Positions 8,864-17,495 of a stretch of 58,738 nt of DNA are shown one piece after another; within the stretch, counting starts at the first letter, position 1; each line of letters starts with the position of its first letter. The notes beneath the pieces are model-generated. The model did no database searches. It saw only the letters and a program-made list of their open reading frames with translations, and was not told where the DNA came from. The DNA is from Calidithermus roseus. GTDB lineage: Bacteria; Deinococcota; Deinococci; Deinococcales; Thermaceae. The translations under genes and the position numbers were made by a program. The stretch lies in contig NZ_QWLA01000012.1 of the NCBI RefSeq assembly GCF_003574095.1, positions 1-58,738 on the forward strand. The letters are read 5' to 3'.

Positions 8864-8919
8864 GCCTTGCGTTTGGCGCACGATGCAGGACGTGCGACTG
8901 CAGCCATCGACTATCGACT
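8864..8919 (+). repeat. Heptad array joining both unit classes (eight units)
   Basis: Units of the GTnnnRC class (GCCTTGC at 8864 to GTGCGAC at 8892) continue without losing 7-bp register through TGCAGCC into two copies of ATCGACT (8906-8919). The array fills the gap between the phosphotransferase stop and the upp start. Confidence 0.75.
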
Positions 8920-8948
8920 CGAGCAGCAACAGTGTTACGATTTCCCAG

Positions 8949-9575
8949 ATGAAGCTGACCGTCGTAGATCACCCGCTGGTTCAGCACAAACTGGCCATCC
9001 TGCGCGACAAGAACACCGGAAGCAAGGACTTCCGCGAGTTGATGGAGGAAGTTTCGATGCTCATGGCCTACGAGGCGATGAGGGACCTCGAGCTCGACCC
9101 CGTCACCATCGAAACACCCCTCGCCACCATGACCGCCCACATGCTCTCGGGCAAGAAGCTGGCCCTAGTAGCCATCCTGCGTGCCGGGCTGATCATGGTA
9201 GATGGCATCCTCAAGCTGGTTCCGGCAGCGAGGGTCGGGCACATCGGGCTCTACCGCGACCCCCAGACGCTCAATCCGGTCGAATACTACGCCAAGCTGC
9301 CCGAGGACATCGGGGGCCGCCGGGTCTTCCTCACCGACCCCATGCTGGCGACCGCAGGCAGCGCCGTTCACGCCATCGACGTGCTCAAAAAGCGTGGGGC
9401 AACCCACATCAAGCTCATGAGCATCATCGCCGCTCCCGAAGGAGTAGCAAGGGTCGAGAAGGCCCATCCGGACGTGGATATCGTGGTCGCCGCCGTGGAC
9501 GACCACCTCAACGACCACGGCTACATCGTGCCGGGCCTGGGCGACGCGGGAGACCGGATTTACGGCACGAAGTGA
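8949..9575 (+). CDS. upp: Uracil phosphoribosyltransferase
   Basis: 208 residues, the standard Upp length from ATG 8949 ([15 protein letters not shown]). The PRPP-binding loop is seen in [13 protein letters not shown] and the uracil-binding C-terminus in [12 protein letters not shown]. It converts uracil and PRPP to UMP in pyrimidine salvage. In-frame sequence upstream to 8883 is the heptad array and is not conserved coding sequence. No clear Shine-Dalgarno is seen at ATG 8949. Confidence 0.96.
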   Translation: MKLTVVDHPLVQHKLAILRDKNTGSKDFRELMEEVSMLMAYEAMRDLELDPVTIETPLATMTAHMLSGKKLALVAILRAGLIMVDGILKLVPAARVGHIGLYRDPQTLNPVEYYAKLPEDIGGRRVFLTDPMLATAGSAVHAIDVLKKRGATHIKLMSIIAAPEGVARVEKAHPDVDIVVAAVDDHLNDHGYIVPGLGDAGDRIYGTK

Positions 9576-9581
9576 GGCTTA

Positions 9582-9651
9582 TAGCCAATGGCGGATAACT
9601 GATGGCTAAAGGCTATCGGCTATCGACTATCGGCTATAAGCTATTGGTCAA
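9582..9651 (+). repeat. Longest heptad array: ten units of the CGGCTAT class
   Basis: Exactly 70 bp in strict 7-bp register. The first four units (TAGCCAA to TGGCTAA) read approximately as the reverse complement of the following five (AGGCTAT to AAGCTAT), so the transcript could form an imperfect hairpin. It lies between upp and the WecA-like gene, ending 3 bp before the start codon at 9655. Confidence 0.85.
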
Positions 9652-9654
9652 GCC

Positions 9655-10773
9655 ATGATCGATTTTCTCAAATCCATAGGGATTGCCCAACCCACCGGCA
9701 CGGGCTGGCTGACGGTGGTGTTCACCTTCCTGGTGGCCTGGGTCATCACCTGGCGCTTCATCCCCAGCGTGCGGCGCTTTGCCCTCAAGGTGGGCTGGGC
9801 CGATCAGCCCAACGCCCGCCGCCTCAACAAAGAACCCCTGCCCAATGCCGGAGGGCTGGCGATCTATGCCGGGGTAGTCGCGGCGATGATCGTGGCCACC
9901 GCGCTCAATCCCATCCTGATCCAGCAGGTGCAGATCCAGGTGCTCGCCATTTTGCTGGGCGGATCGATACTGGTGCTGGTGGGCTTCATCGACGACCAGT
10001 TCAGCCTGCCGCCGGTCTTTCGCCTGGTGGTACAGTTTCTGGCGGCTCTGCTGCTGGTGGCGGTAGGCATCCGCTTCGACACGGCCTTTGGCACCGCGCT
10101 CGACCCTTTGCTGGGCACCTTCCTCACCGTCTTGTGGGTCATGGGCATCACCAACGCCATCAACCTCATGGACGGGGTGGACGGGCTGGCGGGGGGGATC
10201 AGCTACATCACCGCGATGAGCCTGCTGGCCGTCTCGGCGCAGGACCCCCGTTGGGCTGCCGCGACGTTGGTACTCGCCGCCATGAGCGGAGCAGCCCTGG
10301 GCTTCCTGCGGCACAACTTCCATCCTTCCAAGATCATCATGGGCGACGCCGGAGCTTACTTCTTTGGGTACGTGCTGGCTGCTACCGCGCTGCTGGGCAG
10401 CCTGAAGGTGACCACGGTGTTCTCCCTGATTCCCACCGCGCTTTTCCTGCTGCTGCCCATCTTCGACACCGCTCGAGTGATCATTCGCCGCCTGATCCGT
10501 CGGCAAAACCCCATGTCCACGCCGGGCAAGGATCACATCCACCACGTCCTGCTGGCCAGGGGCCTGTCGCAGCGGCGCACGACGCTGGTGCTGTGGGCGC
10601 TGACGCTGGCTTTCAATATCGTCGCGATGCTGGTTCAGCCCAGCGTCTCCCCGGTGGTAGTCGTCACCTCGGCGCTGGGAACCACGGCTTTGCTGGCCTT
10701 TACCGTCTGGCGCAAACTGCGGGCGGTGTGGCGCGAGGAAAGGCTACTCGAGAGCCAGCTTCCTTCGGCATAA
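9655..10773 (+). CDS. WecA/TagO-like polyprenyl-phosphate sugar-1-phosphate transferase
   Basis: 372 residues with about 10-11 membrane helices. Family motifs in order: DQPNARRLNKEP LPNAGG (about 45-65), the catalytic Asp pair in GFIDDQFSLPP, NAINLMDGVDGLAGG, MGDAGAYFFGY, and the C-terminal HIHH (DHIHHVLL). It transfers an amino-sugar phosphate, usually GlcNAc-1-P, to a polyprenyl phosphate to start cell-surface glycan assembly. The convergent UDP-GlcNAc 2-epimerase next door supports a GlcNAc/ManNAc surface polymer. MraY is less likely, given the HIHH-type loop. The sequence just before the ATG is heptad array, not a normal ribosome-binding site. Confidence 0.88.
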   Translation: MIDFLKSIGIAQPTGTGWLTVVFTFLVAWVITWRFIPSVRRFALKVGWADQPNARRLNKEPLPNAGGLAIYAGVVAAMIVATALNPILIQQVQIQVLAILLGGSILVLVGFIDDQFSLPPVFRLVVQFLAALLLVAVGIRFDTAFGTALDPLLGTFLTVLWVMGITNAINLMDGVDGLAGGISYITAMSLLAVSAQDPRWAAATLVLAAMSGAALGFLRHNFHPSKIIMGDAGAYFFGYVLAATALLGSLKVTTVFSLIPTALFLLLPIFDTARVIIRRLIRRQNPMSTPGKDHIHHVLLARGLSQRRTTLVLWALTLAFNIVAMLVQPSVSPVVVVTSALGTTALLAFTVWRKLRAVWREERLLESQLPSA

Positions 10774-10793
10774 AAGCCCCACCCCTCACCTCC

Positions 10794-10811
10794 AACCCTC
10801 GAGGCAGGGTT
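10794..10811. terminator. Small hairpin between convergent wecA-like and wecB genes
   Basis: AACCCT and AGGGTT pair across a 6-nt loop (6-bp stem) in the 53-bp gap between two stop codons. There is no T-run, so a role as terminator is only inferred. Confidence 0.3.
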
Positions 10812-10826
10812 CGTATGCCGCAAGGG

Positions 10827-11945
10827 CTAGGGCTGCCAGTCAGCCGGACGCTCGCCCAGCCCCAAGCGCCAGGCCACGCCCTGCGCACAGCGTTTGGCCG
10901 CCTGCCCGTCGCCGTAGGGGTTCCTGGCCGAGGCCATTTTTTTACGCTCAGTTTCGTCGCCAAGCAACCCTGTGACGATCTGGTAGACCTTCTCGGGATC
11001 GGTGCCCGCCAGCCGCAGGATGCCCGCCTCTACCCCTTCGGGGCGCTCGGTGACGTTGCGCAGCACCACCACCGGCACCCCCAAAGCCGCTCCCTCCTCC
11101 TGCAAGCCGCCCGAGTCGGTCACGATCAGCTCACTCTTGCCCAGCAGCGCCGACATGGGGCCGTACTCCAGCGGGTCGGTGAGCCAGAAGTTGGGCACGC
11201 GTCCCAGCACCGGCCACACCGCCTCGCGCACTACCGGGTTGAGGTGCACCGGGAAGACGAAGGTGAAGTCGGGGTGGTCGTGGGCGGCTCGAGCGAGGGA
11301 GTGGGCCAGGTCGCCCAGCACCTCCCAGTTCTCTCGGCGGTGCAAGGTCACGGTCACCAGCCTACCTTCTGGCACTCCATCAGGAAGCTTTCCCACCCTG
11401 GCAGCATAGAGCACCGCGTCGATGCCGGTCTGACCGGTGACCAGCACCTGCTCGGGGTTCTTGTGCTCGGCCAGCAGGTTTTGCTTGGCCAGGGGGGTGG
11501 GAGCTAAGTCGAGGTCGGTGAGGGCGTCGGTGAGGCGGCGGTTGGCCTCCTCGGGGAAGGGCTCGGCCATGTTGAAGCTGCGCAGCCCGGCTTCTACGTG
11601 GCCCACGGGAATCCGCTCGAGGAAAGCCGCCCAGGCCACGACGAAGGTGGTGAGAGTGTCGCCGTGTACCAGCACGTAGTCGGCCTCCAGCTCACGTAGC
11701 GAGCGGGCCGCCTGGGGCAGGATGCGCGCGGCCAGCTCCGGCAGGGTCTGGCGCTCGGTCATCACGTCGAGGTTGCGCTCGGCTGGCACATTGAACAGCG
11801 AGATGGCCTGGAGCAGTTGCTCGCGGTGCTGCCCGGTGAGCAGCACCACGGGCTCGAGGCCGGGTATTTCCCGCAGAGCGTGGTACACCGGGGCCATCTT
11901 GGTGGCCTCGGGCCGGGTTCCGAAAGCAAGGACGACGCGCTTCAT
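10827..11945 (-). CDS. wecB: UDP-N-acetylglucosamine 2-epimerase (non-hydrolysing)
   Basis: 372 residues from ATG 11945 ([20 protein letters not shown]). Family landmarks: [11 protein letters not shown] at the N-terminus, [24 protein letters not shown] and [11 protein letters not shown] near residues 275-290 for UDP binding. It interconverts UDP-GlcNAc and UDP-ManNAc for surface polysaccharide. In-frame sequence further upstream to 12008 includes heptad repeat and is unlikely to be coding. It converges on the WecA/TagO-like gene. Confidence 0.94.
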   Translation of the reverse strand: MKRVVLAFGTRPEATKMAPVYHALREIPGLEPVVLLTGQHREQLLQAISLFNVPAERNLDVMTERQTLPELAARILPQAARSLRELEADYVLVHGDTLTTFVVAWAAFLERIPVGHVEAGLRSFNMAEPFPEEANRRLTDALTDLDLAPTPLAKQNLLAEHKNPEQVLVTGQTGIDAVLYAARVGKLPDGVPEGRLVTVTLHRRENWEVLGDLAHSLARAAHDHPDFTFVFPVHLNPVVREAVWPVLGRVPNFWLTDPLEYGPMSALLGKSELIVTDSGGLQEEGAALGVPVVVLRNVTERPEGVEAGILRLAGTDPEKVYQIVTGLLGDETERKKMASARNPYGDGQAAKRCAQGVAWRLGLGERPADWQP

Positions 11946-11982
11946 AAGCCTGTGCAAGTCTATCGCAATATTGTTGCCAGGC

Positions 11983-12010
11983 GTCCTGCGTCGTACGCAA
12001 TACGCCAAAC
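11983..12010 (-). repeat. Heptad array, four GTnnnRC units on the minus strand
   Basis: On the minus strand: GTTTGGC, GTATTGC, GTACGAC and GCAGGAC, in exact register. It lies upstream of wecB and downstream of the MFS gene. It shows the array can be inserted in either orientation. Confidence 0.75.
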
Positions 12011-12080
12011 GCCCGCCTAGCGTTTTGCATTTGGCACACTTTGGCCATCGGCGACTTCCGTAGGGGCGGGCACGGCTGCT

Positions 12081-13295
12081 CTAGCTGCTGACCGAGCGTG
12101 GCTGATCTTCCACCATGCGTGGCCAGGGGTGGCGGGAGAGCCACAAAGCCGAGAGCACCAAGAGCCCGGCGAGCACCAGGCTGGCGGTGCGTCCGCCCAG
12201 GGTGTCCATGAGCGAGCCGGTGAGGTAGCCGCCCAGGGGGGCCACGCCCAGCAGCACCATCGAGTAGACCGACATCACCCGGCCCCGCAGGCGGTCGGGC
12301 ACCAGCAGTTGCACGGTGGTATTGGCGTTGACCAGGGTGGTGATCATGCCGAAGCCGCAAATCGCCAGCGCCACGGCCACCCCCCACGGCGGCAGAGGCA
12401 GGAACAGCAGGGCCAGCGAGAGCGCCAGGATGGCCGAGCCCACCAGGGTGCGGATGGGGCGGGCGCGAGAGGTGAGGGCCTGAAGCAGCGCCGCCGCGAT
12501 GGCTCCAACCCCTACCGCCGACATCAAAAACCCATAACCCTGGGCATCGAGGCCCAGCACCAGCCTCGAGTAGGCTGGAACCAGGGTCTGAAAGTTCATG
12601 CCAAACAGGCTCGCCAGCCCCACCGTCAGCACCACCTGTCGCACCAGCGGCTCATGCCACACGTAACGCAGGCCCTCGAGGGCCTGCTGTAGGGCGCTGC
12701 CGTGAACCGGCTCGGTAGTACGGCTTGCGGTCCGCAGCAGCAACACCAACATGATCACGAAGGAAAGGGCGTTGAGCAGGTAGGCCCAGCCCAAGCCAAA
12801 GCTGGCGATGAGCAAACCCGCCGCCGCTGGGCCGCTCACCCGACTGACGTTGAAGCCAAAGGAGTTGAGGGCGATGGCCCCCGGATAGCGTTCCCGCCCG
12901 GCCAGTTCCACCGTGAAGGATTGCCGCACGGGCAGGTCAATGGCGTTGAAGGCACCGTACGCAAAGGCAAACACCAGCACGTATTCGTAGCGGATCAGAT
13001 CGGTGAGGATCAGCAGGGCCATCAACCCCGCCAGAACGGCCATTCCACCCTGAGTGAGCAGGAGAAGGTTACGGCGGGGATAGCGGTCAGCCAAGACGCC
13101 CGCAGGCAGGGAAAGCAGCAGGGAGGGCAGAAACTGGCAGACCATCACCAACCCCAGGCGTTCGGCGCTGCCGGTGAGCTCGAGCACCAGCCAACCCTGA
13201 GCGGCAGCCTGCATCCAGGTTCCGAGCTGGGAGATGAACAGAGCGATCCAGTAGTTGCGGTATCGAGGGTCACGCAGCAGAGCCAGAGCAAGCAC
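12081..13295 (-). CDS. Major facilitator superfamily transporter
   Basis: 404 residues with about 12 predicted membrane helices. The N-terminus (YWIALFISQLGTWMQ) and the loop 2-3 motif GVLADRYPRR (A-like motif G-x-x-x-D-R-x-x-R) match the MFS_3 drug or siderophore exporter group. The substrate is unknown. It lies 52 bp downstream of the FCD-type GntR gene on the same strand and may be co-transcribed with it. Confidence 0.87.
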   Translation of the reverse strand: MLALALLRDPRYRNYWIALFISQLGTWMQAAAQGWLVLELTGSAERLGLVMVCQFLPSLLLSLPAGVLADRYPRRNLLLLTQGGMAVLAGLMALLILTDLIRYEYVLVFAFAYGAFNAIDLPVRQSFTVELAGRERYPGAIALNSFGFNVSRVSGPAAAGLLIASFGLGWAYLLNALSFVIMLVLLLRTASRTTEPVHGSALQQALEGLRYVWHEPLVRQVVLTVGLASLFGMNFQTLVPAYSRLVLGLDAQGYGFLMSAVGVGAIAAALLQALTSRARPIRTLVGSAILALSLALLFLPLPPWGVAVALAICGFGMITTLVNANTTVQLLVPDRLRGRVMSVYSMVLLGVAPLGGYLTGSLMDTLGGRTASLVLAGLLVLSALWLSRHPWPRMVEDQPRSVSS

Positions 13296-13347
13296 GACCC
13301 AATGCTAAGCCACACCCCGCCCGTGTGGCTGAGACAGGGCACCTACC

Positions 13348-14013
13348 TCAGCGCTGCGCCCGGCTGAGGCGGTCGATCTCGAGCCGTGTATTGTTGAGGT
13401 GCACGCGCATGGCGGCCTCAGCGGCGCTGGGGTTGCGGGCCTCGAGGGCCTCGACGATCTGGCGGTGCTCCTGGTGGCCGCGCATGGTATGAGCTGGATT
13501 GTTGGAGAGGGTGCGGAAAGCTAACTGCATCTCGCCAAAAAGCAGGGCCAGGATGCGGTGCAGCCGGGGGTTGCCGCTGCTCTGGCTGATGAGGGTGTGA
13601 AGCTGGTGGTTGGTCTGGCTGTAGAGCTGGGGATTGTGGGTTTCAATAGCCTGGCGTTGCTGCTCCAGCACTGCCCACATCGCTCGCAACTGCTCGGGGC
13701 GTACACGCCAGGCCGCCAGCCGCACGGCGAGGGTCTCGAGCACTTCGCGGATCTCGTAAATCTCGCTGAGGTCGCGCACGCTGAGCTTGGCCACGACCAC
13801 TCCTCGGCGGGTGCGCTCGACCGCCAGGCCCTCTGCGACGAGTTGCAGGATGGCCTCGCGCACCGGGCTGCGCGAAACGCCCATCTGGCGGGCCAGTTCG
13901 GGCACGCTGAGCTTTTGCCCAGGCGCCAGGCGGCCCTCGAGGATGGCCTCGCGCAAGGTCTCGCGCACGGCATCGACCACGCGCTCAGTAGGGGGTAGCA
14001 TAGGAATATTCAT
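13348..14013 (-). CDS. GntR-family regulator, FCD (FadR C-terminal) subfamily
   Basis: 221 residues. An N-terminal winged helix (about 10-75, with LSVPELARQMGVSRSPVREAILQL) is followed by an all-helical FCD ligand domain. Three histidines sit at the usual metal positions (NHQLHTLI, GHQEHRQIV, RVHLNNT). Members sense small organic acids. The gene is divergent from the TAXI-TRAP importer, and an imperfect ACAT-N3-ATGT palindrome sits in that promoter, so control of TRAP uptake is a reasonable inference. The MFS gene follows in the same direction. Confidence 0.9.
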   Translation of the reverse strand: MNIPMLPPTERVVDAVRETLREAILEGRLAPGQKLSVPELARQMGVSRSPVREAILQLVAEGLAVERTRRGVVVAKLSVRDLSEIYEIREVLETLAVRLAAWRVRPEQLRAMWAVLEQQRQAIETHNPQLYSQTNHQLHTLISQSSGNPRLHRILALLFGEMQLAFRTLSNNPAHTMRGHQEHRQIVEALEARNPSAAEAAMRVHLNNTRLEIDRLSRAQR

Positions 14014-14063
14014 AACGATCGCTTCGCTACACCTGCACTCAGGGCGGTTCCGTAGAGCTTGTG

Positions 14064-14093
14064 TTTACATTTTACATGCAATGTGCTTATAAT
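14064..14093 (+). promoter_or_regulatory. Promoter of the TAXI-TRAP operon with possible GntR operator
   Basis: -35 TTTACA (14064-14069), an 18-bp spacer and -10 TATAAT (14088-14093). Within the spacer, ACAT-GCA-ATGT (14074-14084) forms an imperfect palindrome that the divergent FCD regulator could bind. The leader to the GTG start would be about 85 nt. Confidence 0.65.
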
Positions 14094-14186
14094 CCACTCG
14101 TTACTTTGTAAATCCATGCAACCCCCGCCTGGGGTGTCGGGCTCGAGCCCGGTACAATGGCGAGCAAATATCTTGGAGGTGAGCTT

Positions 14187-15182
14187 GTGAAACGAGTATG
14201 GATCGTACTGGCTGCAGTGGTGCTGGCGGGCACTGTGTTGGCGCAAAAACCCCGCGTGGTGATCCCCACAGGCAGCACGGGAGGCGTGTTCTTCTTCTAC
14301 GGGCAGGCCATCGCCAAGTTGCTGACCGAATCCGGCGTAGCCGACGCCACCGCCCAGCAGACCGGCGGTTCGTACGACAACCTGCTGCTGTTGCGCGACC
14401 GCACCGATCCGGCTTCCAACACCTACTACTGCGCCCTGGCCACCACCGACTCGGCTCTGGTGACCTACACCGGCCAGGAGCCCCGCTTCACGCAGAAGAA
14501 GGCCGACATGCAGCGCATCATGTTCTACATGTACCCCAGCCTGATCCACATCGTCACCACCGAGCAGTCGGGGATCAAGGTGCTGCAAGACCTCAGGGGC
14601 AAGCGGGTCTCCACCGGCCAGCCGGGCTCCTCGACCGAGAACCTGGCGCTGCTGGTGCTCCAGGGCGCTGGCGTCAAGCCGGAGAGCTTCGCCAAACGCG
14701 AGCGCCTGCCCGCTGCCGAAAGCGCCAAGGCCCTCTCGGAGGGCACCATTGACGCGTACTTCTGGGTCGGAGGCGTGCCCACGGCCAGCGTGGTGGAAGT
14801 CGGGCAGTCCCTGGCCCGCACCGGCAAGAGGATTCGCCTGATCCCCGTGACCAAGGACAGCACCACCGCTCAGCTTTTGCTCAAGCGCTTCCCCGGCATC
14901 GTCAGCACCGGCACGGTGCCCGCCAGCGTCTACGGCACCGCTGCCAACGTCCCCGCGCTGTACACCGGCAACGTCTTCCTGTGCCCGGCCTCCATGCCCG
15001 ACGACCTGGCCGCAGCTATCGTGAAGACGGTGTTCAGCAACCTCAACACCCTGGTCACGGCCACGGCGGCAGCCCGGGACACCACCCTCAAGAACACCGC
15101 CGACCTCTACGCGGCCAAGACCCTCATCCCCTTCCACCCCGGAGCCCTTAAGTACCTGCGGGAAGCCGGGGCCATCAAGTAA
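14187..15182 (+). CDS. TAXI-family TRAP transporter solute-binding protein
   Basis: 331 residues. The Sec signal peptide (VWIVLAAVVLAGTVLA) leads to a TAXI fold with IPTGSTGGVFFFYGQAIA, LRGKRVSTGQPGSSTE and IDAYFWVGGVPTA. It binds an organic acid in the periplasm and passes it to the fused permease encoded downstream. The start is GTG 14187: GGAGGTGA lies 4 nt upstream, whereas ATG 14157 has no such site. The strong promoter and the hairpin after the gene suggest it is made in excess over the permease. Confidence 0.93.
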   Translation: MKRVWIVLAAVVLAGTVLAQKPRVVIPTGSTGGVFFFYGQAIAKLLTESGVADATAQQTGGSYDNLLLLRDRTDPASNTYYCALATTDSALVTYTGQEPRFTQKKADMQRIMFYMYPSLIHIVTTEQSGIKVLQDLRGKRVSTGQPGSSTENLALLVLQGAGVKPESFAKRERLPAAESAKALSEGTIDAYFWVGGVPTASVVEVGQSLARTGKRIRLIPVTKDSTTAQLLLKRFPGIVSTGTVPASVYGTAANVPALYTGNVFLCPASMPDDLAAAIVKTVFSNLNTLVTATAAARDTTLKNTADLYAAKTLIPFHPGALKYLREAGAIK

Positions 15183-15206
15183 GCGCTCAACCCCTAAGCT
15201 TTGCCC

Positions 15207-15242
15207 AAGCTCCCTGCCTCTGCCCAAGCGGCCAGGGAGCTT
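15207..15242 (+). terminator. Hairpin between TAXI binding protein and TRAP permease genes
   Basis: AAGCTCCCTG (15207-15216) and CAGGGAGCTT (15233-15242) form a perfect 10-bp stem with a 16-nt loop. It probably attenuates read-through or protects the upstream mRNA, a common arrangement in binding-protein/permease operons. Confidence 0.6.
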
Positions 15243-15272
15243 TGCCCTAAAAGCCAGAGTAAGTGAGGCACT

Positions 15273-17426
15273 ATGGAGCTAGCTCAGGATAGTTCAAGCA
15301 AGAGAACCCCCTTGGGGTGGGTGCTCTGGGGAGTGCTGCTGGCGGCTGCCCTCTACAGCATCTACCTGGTCATCCACCCCTTTACCCCGCTCTCGAAAGC
15401 GGACATCCCCATCCTGGACATCGTGCAGCTCGAGCGGGCCGTACACGTGTTCTTCCTGATGTTCGCCGGCTATCTCATCACCGCCCGCCAGACCCCCCAC
15501 AAGCGCACCCTGGGGAGCTGGGTCTTCGCCCTGCTGAGCCTGGTGTTTCTCTATACCTTCTGGGTTCCCAACGTCACGGGGGTGAATATTCCCCTGGCTG
15601 GGAAGCTGGTGGGCACGCTGGCTTGGGCCCTGGCGGTGCTTCCGGCCCTGCTACCCAACCTGGGGCGCGTCAGCGACATCCTGGCGGCCCTGCTGAGCAT
15701 CGCCCCGCTGGTCTACCAGATGCGCTTTTACGAGGAGCTGGTCTACCGCGCGGTGATCCCGGCAGGCTGGGACATGGCCATGTCCTTCAGCATTATCGTC
15801 CTGGTGCTGGGGCTGGTCTACCGCCTGCTGGGCCCGGTGATGCCCTCGCTGGTGCTGATCTTCCTGGCCTACAACCTCTACGGACAGTACGTGCCTGGCA
15901 CTTTCCGGGGAGCCAAAAACGGCATCGACCTGATCCTGGGCAAGACCTACAACGAGACCGAAGCGGGCATCTACGGCCTGATCACCGGGGTCTCGGCCAA
16001 GTACCTGGTCTACTTCACTATCCTCTCGGGCCTCATCGGGGCGCTGGGCCTGGGCCGCATTGTGGCCAACCTGGCTCTGGCCATGGTGGGGCGCACTCCC
16101 ATGACCCCCGGACGGGCGACCGGGATAGCCTCGGTCTTCATGGGCATGTTCAGCGGCTCAGGGGCTGCCGATACCCAGTTCGTAGCCACATTGACCAAGC
16201 CGCTGTACGAGCGTGCCGGGTATGACCGCATGATCGGGGCGGGGTTGGTGGCCACGGCGGGCACCATCGCCCTCATCACCCCTCCGGTGCTGGGCAGCAT
16301 CGCCTTCGTGATGGTGGAGATCCTGCAAATCCCCTACCTCACGGTGGTGATCATGGCCATTGGGCCGTGCCTCCTCTACCTGCTTTCGGTACTGGCCTTC
16401 AACGAGTTCTACGCCCGCAAGGCCAAGCTGCCGCCGGTGGGGGCGGAGCTCGAGATGAGCCGCCGCCGCTACATCCTGCGCTACAGCACCATCTTTTTGC
16501 CCATCCTGCTCATCATCGCCATGCTCTACCGCGGCTTCGAGGTCAGTACGGCGGTGAGCCTGGCGATGCTGGGCTTCGTGCTCATCACCTACCTCGACCC
16601 CACCCTGCGCCCCAGGGGCCTCATGCCCATCCTGGACGGGCTGGCCGATGGCTTCCGCCAGCTCATCCCCATCGGCACGGCCATCGTGGCGGCCAACCTC
16701 ATCTTCGGGATGATGGTGATCACCGGTCTGCCCTCGAAGTTCTCGATCTTCCTGGGGCAGGTCTCAGGCGAGAGCCTGCTGCTGGCTACGGCGGTGACTG
16801 CCATCTTCAGCCTGATCCTGGGCATGGGCATCCCGCCCACCGCCACCTACGTGCTCACCTCCTCACTCACCGCCCCGGCCATCGTCAAAATCGCTGAGGC
16901 CAACGGAATTCCCGCCGGGGCCGCGCTGCTGGCGACCCACATGTTCCTCTTCTACTACGCGGTGCTCGCCGACGTGACGCCGCCGGTGGCGCTCTCCGCG
17001 TACGCCGCGGCCTCGGTGTTCAAGACCAACCCGCTGGTGACGGGGATCTACGCCGCGCGGGTGGCGCTGTCGAAGTACCTGGTGGGCTTCTTCTTCCTCT
17101 TCGCCTTCGCCGGGACAGGGTTGCTGATCTTACCCGTCTTGCAAGATGCCACGCTGGGGCTAACCCTAGTGCAGAAATGGGGGATCATCCTCGAGCGCTT
17201 CCTGGCCGTGGGGGTAGGGATCATCTTCCTCGCGGCATCCACCGTGGGCTATACCCGCCGCACTCTGCAGCGCTGGGAAAGCTGGGTGTTGGGCATTCTG
17301 GGCATAGCCTGCTTCACCCCCTCCTGGTACATCAACCTGGTCGCCGGAGGGCTGGGCCTGCTGTGGTTCTTCATCCTGGCGCGGCCCGAGTCCAAGGCCG
17401 AGCCTTCACAGCAGGCCGCAGATTGA
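15273..17426 (+). CDS. TRAP transporter fused 4TM/12TM permease (DctQM fusion)
   Basis: 717 residues and many hydrophobic helices. The N-terminal part (about 20-200) is the small-subunit-like region; the remainder is DctM-like, with GMFSGSGAADTQFVATL, GMGIPPTATYVL and the late ADVTPPVALSAYAAA segment. TAXI systems normally use such a fusion and import dicarboxylates or other acids with a cation gradient. It is 90 bp after its binding protein, separated by an attenuator-like hairpin, and is followed by a strong hairpin. Confidence 0.94.
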   Translation: MELAQDSSSKRTPLGWVLWGVLLAAALYSIYLVIHPFTPLSKADIPILDIVQLERAVHVFFLMFAGYLITARQTPHKRTLGSWVFALLSLVFLYTFWVPNVTGVNIPLAGKLVGTLAWALAVLPALLPNLGRVSDILAALLSIAPLVYQMRFYEELVYRAVIPAGWDMAMSFSIIVLVLGLVYRLLGPVMPSLVLIFLAYNLYGQYVPGTFRGAKNGIDLILGKTYNETEAGIYGLITGVSAKYLVYFTILSGLIGALGLGRIVANLALAMVGRTPMTPGRATGIASVFMGMFSGSGAADTQFVATLTKPLYERAGYDRMIGAGLVATAGTIALITPPVLGSIAFVMVEILQIPYLTVVIMAIGPCLLYLLSVLAFNEFYARKAKLPPVGAELEMSRRRYILRYSTIFLPILLIIAMLYRGFEVSTAVSLAMLGFVLITYLDPTLRPRGLMPILDGLADGFRQLIPIGTAIVAANLIFGMMVITGLPSKFSIFLGQVSGESLLLATAVTAIFSLILGMGIPPTATYVLTSSLTAPAIVKIAEANGIPAGAALLATHMFLFYYAVLADVTPPVALSAYAAASVFKTNPLVTGIYAARVALSKYLVGFFFLFAFAGTGLLILPVLQDATLGLTLVQKWGIILERFLAVGVGIIFLAASTVGYTRRTLQRWESWVLGILGIACFTPSWYINLVAGGLGLLWFFILARPESKAEPSQQAAD

Positions 17427-17439
17427 GGCTCGAGCGCCA

Positions 17440-17471
17440 TCGAAGGGGTAGCCACCGTGCTACCCCTTCGA
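17440..17471 (+). terminator. Strong 13-bp hairpin between the TRAP permease and MocR genes
   Basis: TCGAAGGGGTAGC and GCTACCCCTTCGA pair perfectly around a 6-nt loop. A short T-rich stretch (CTTTG) follows. It probably terminates the TRAP operon. Being only about 25 bp before the MocR start, it could also be an operator for that gene. Confidence 0.7.
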
Positions 17472-17495
17472 CCTTTGTGGTAGCTTCAGTCCGAG

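Noticed and set aside
10134-11507. 457-codon plus-strand frame through wecA-like and wecB
   Set aside because: It lies out of frame in one gene and antisense to another, both with full family motifs.
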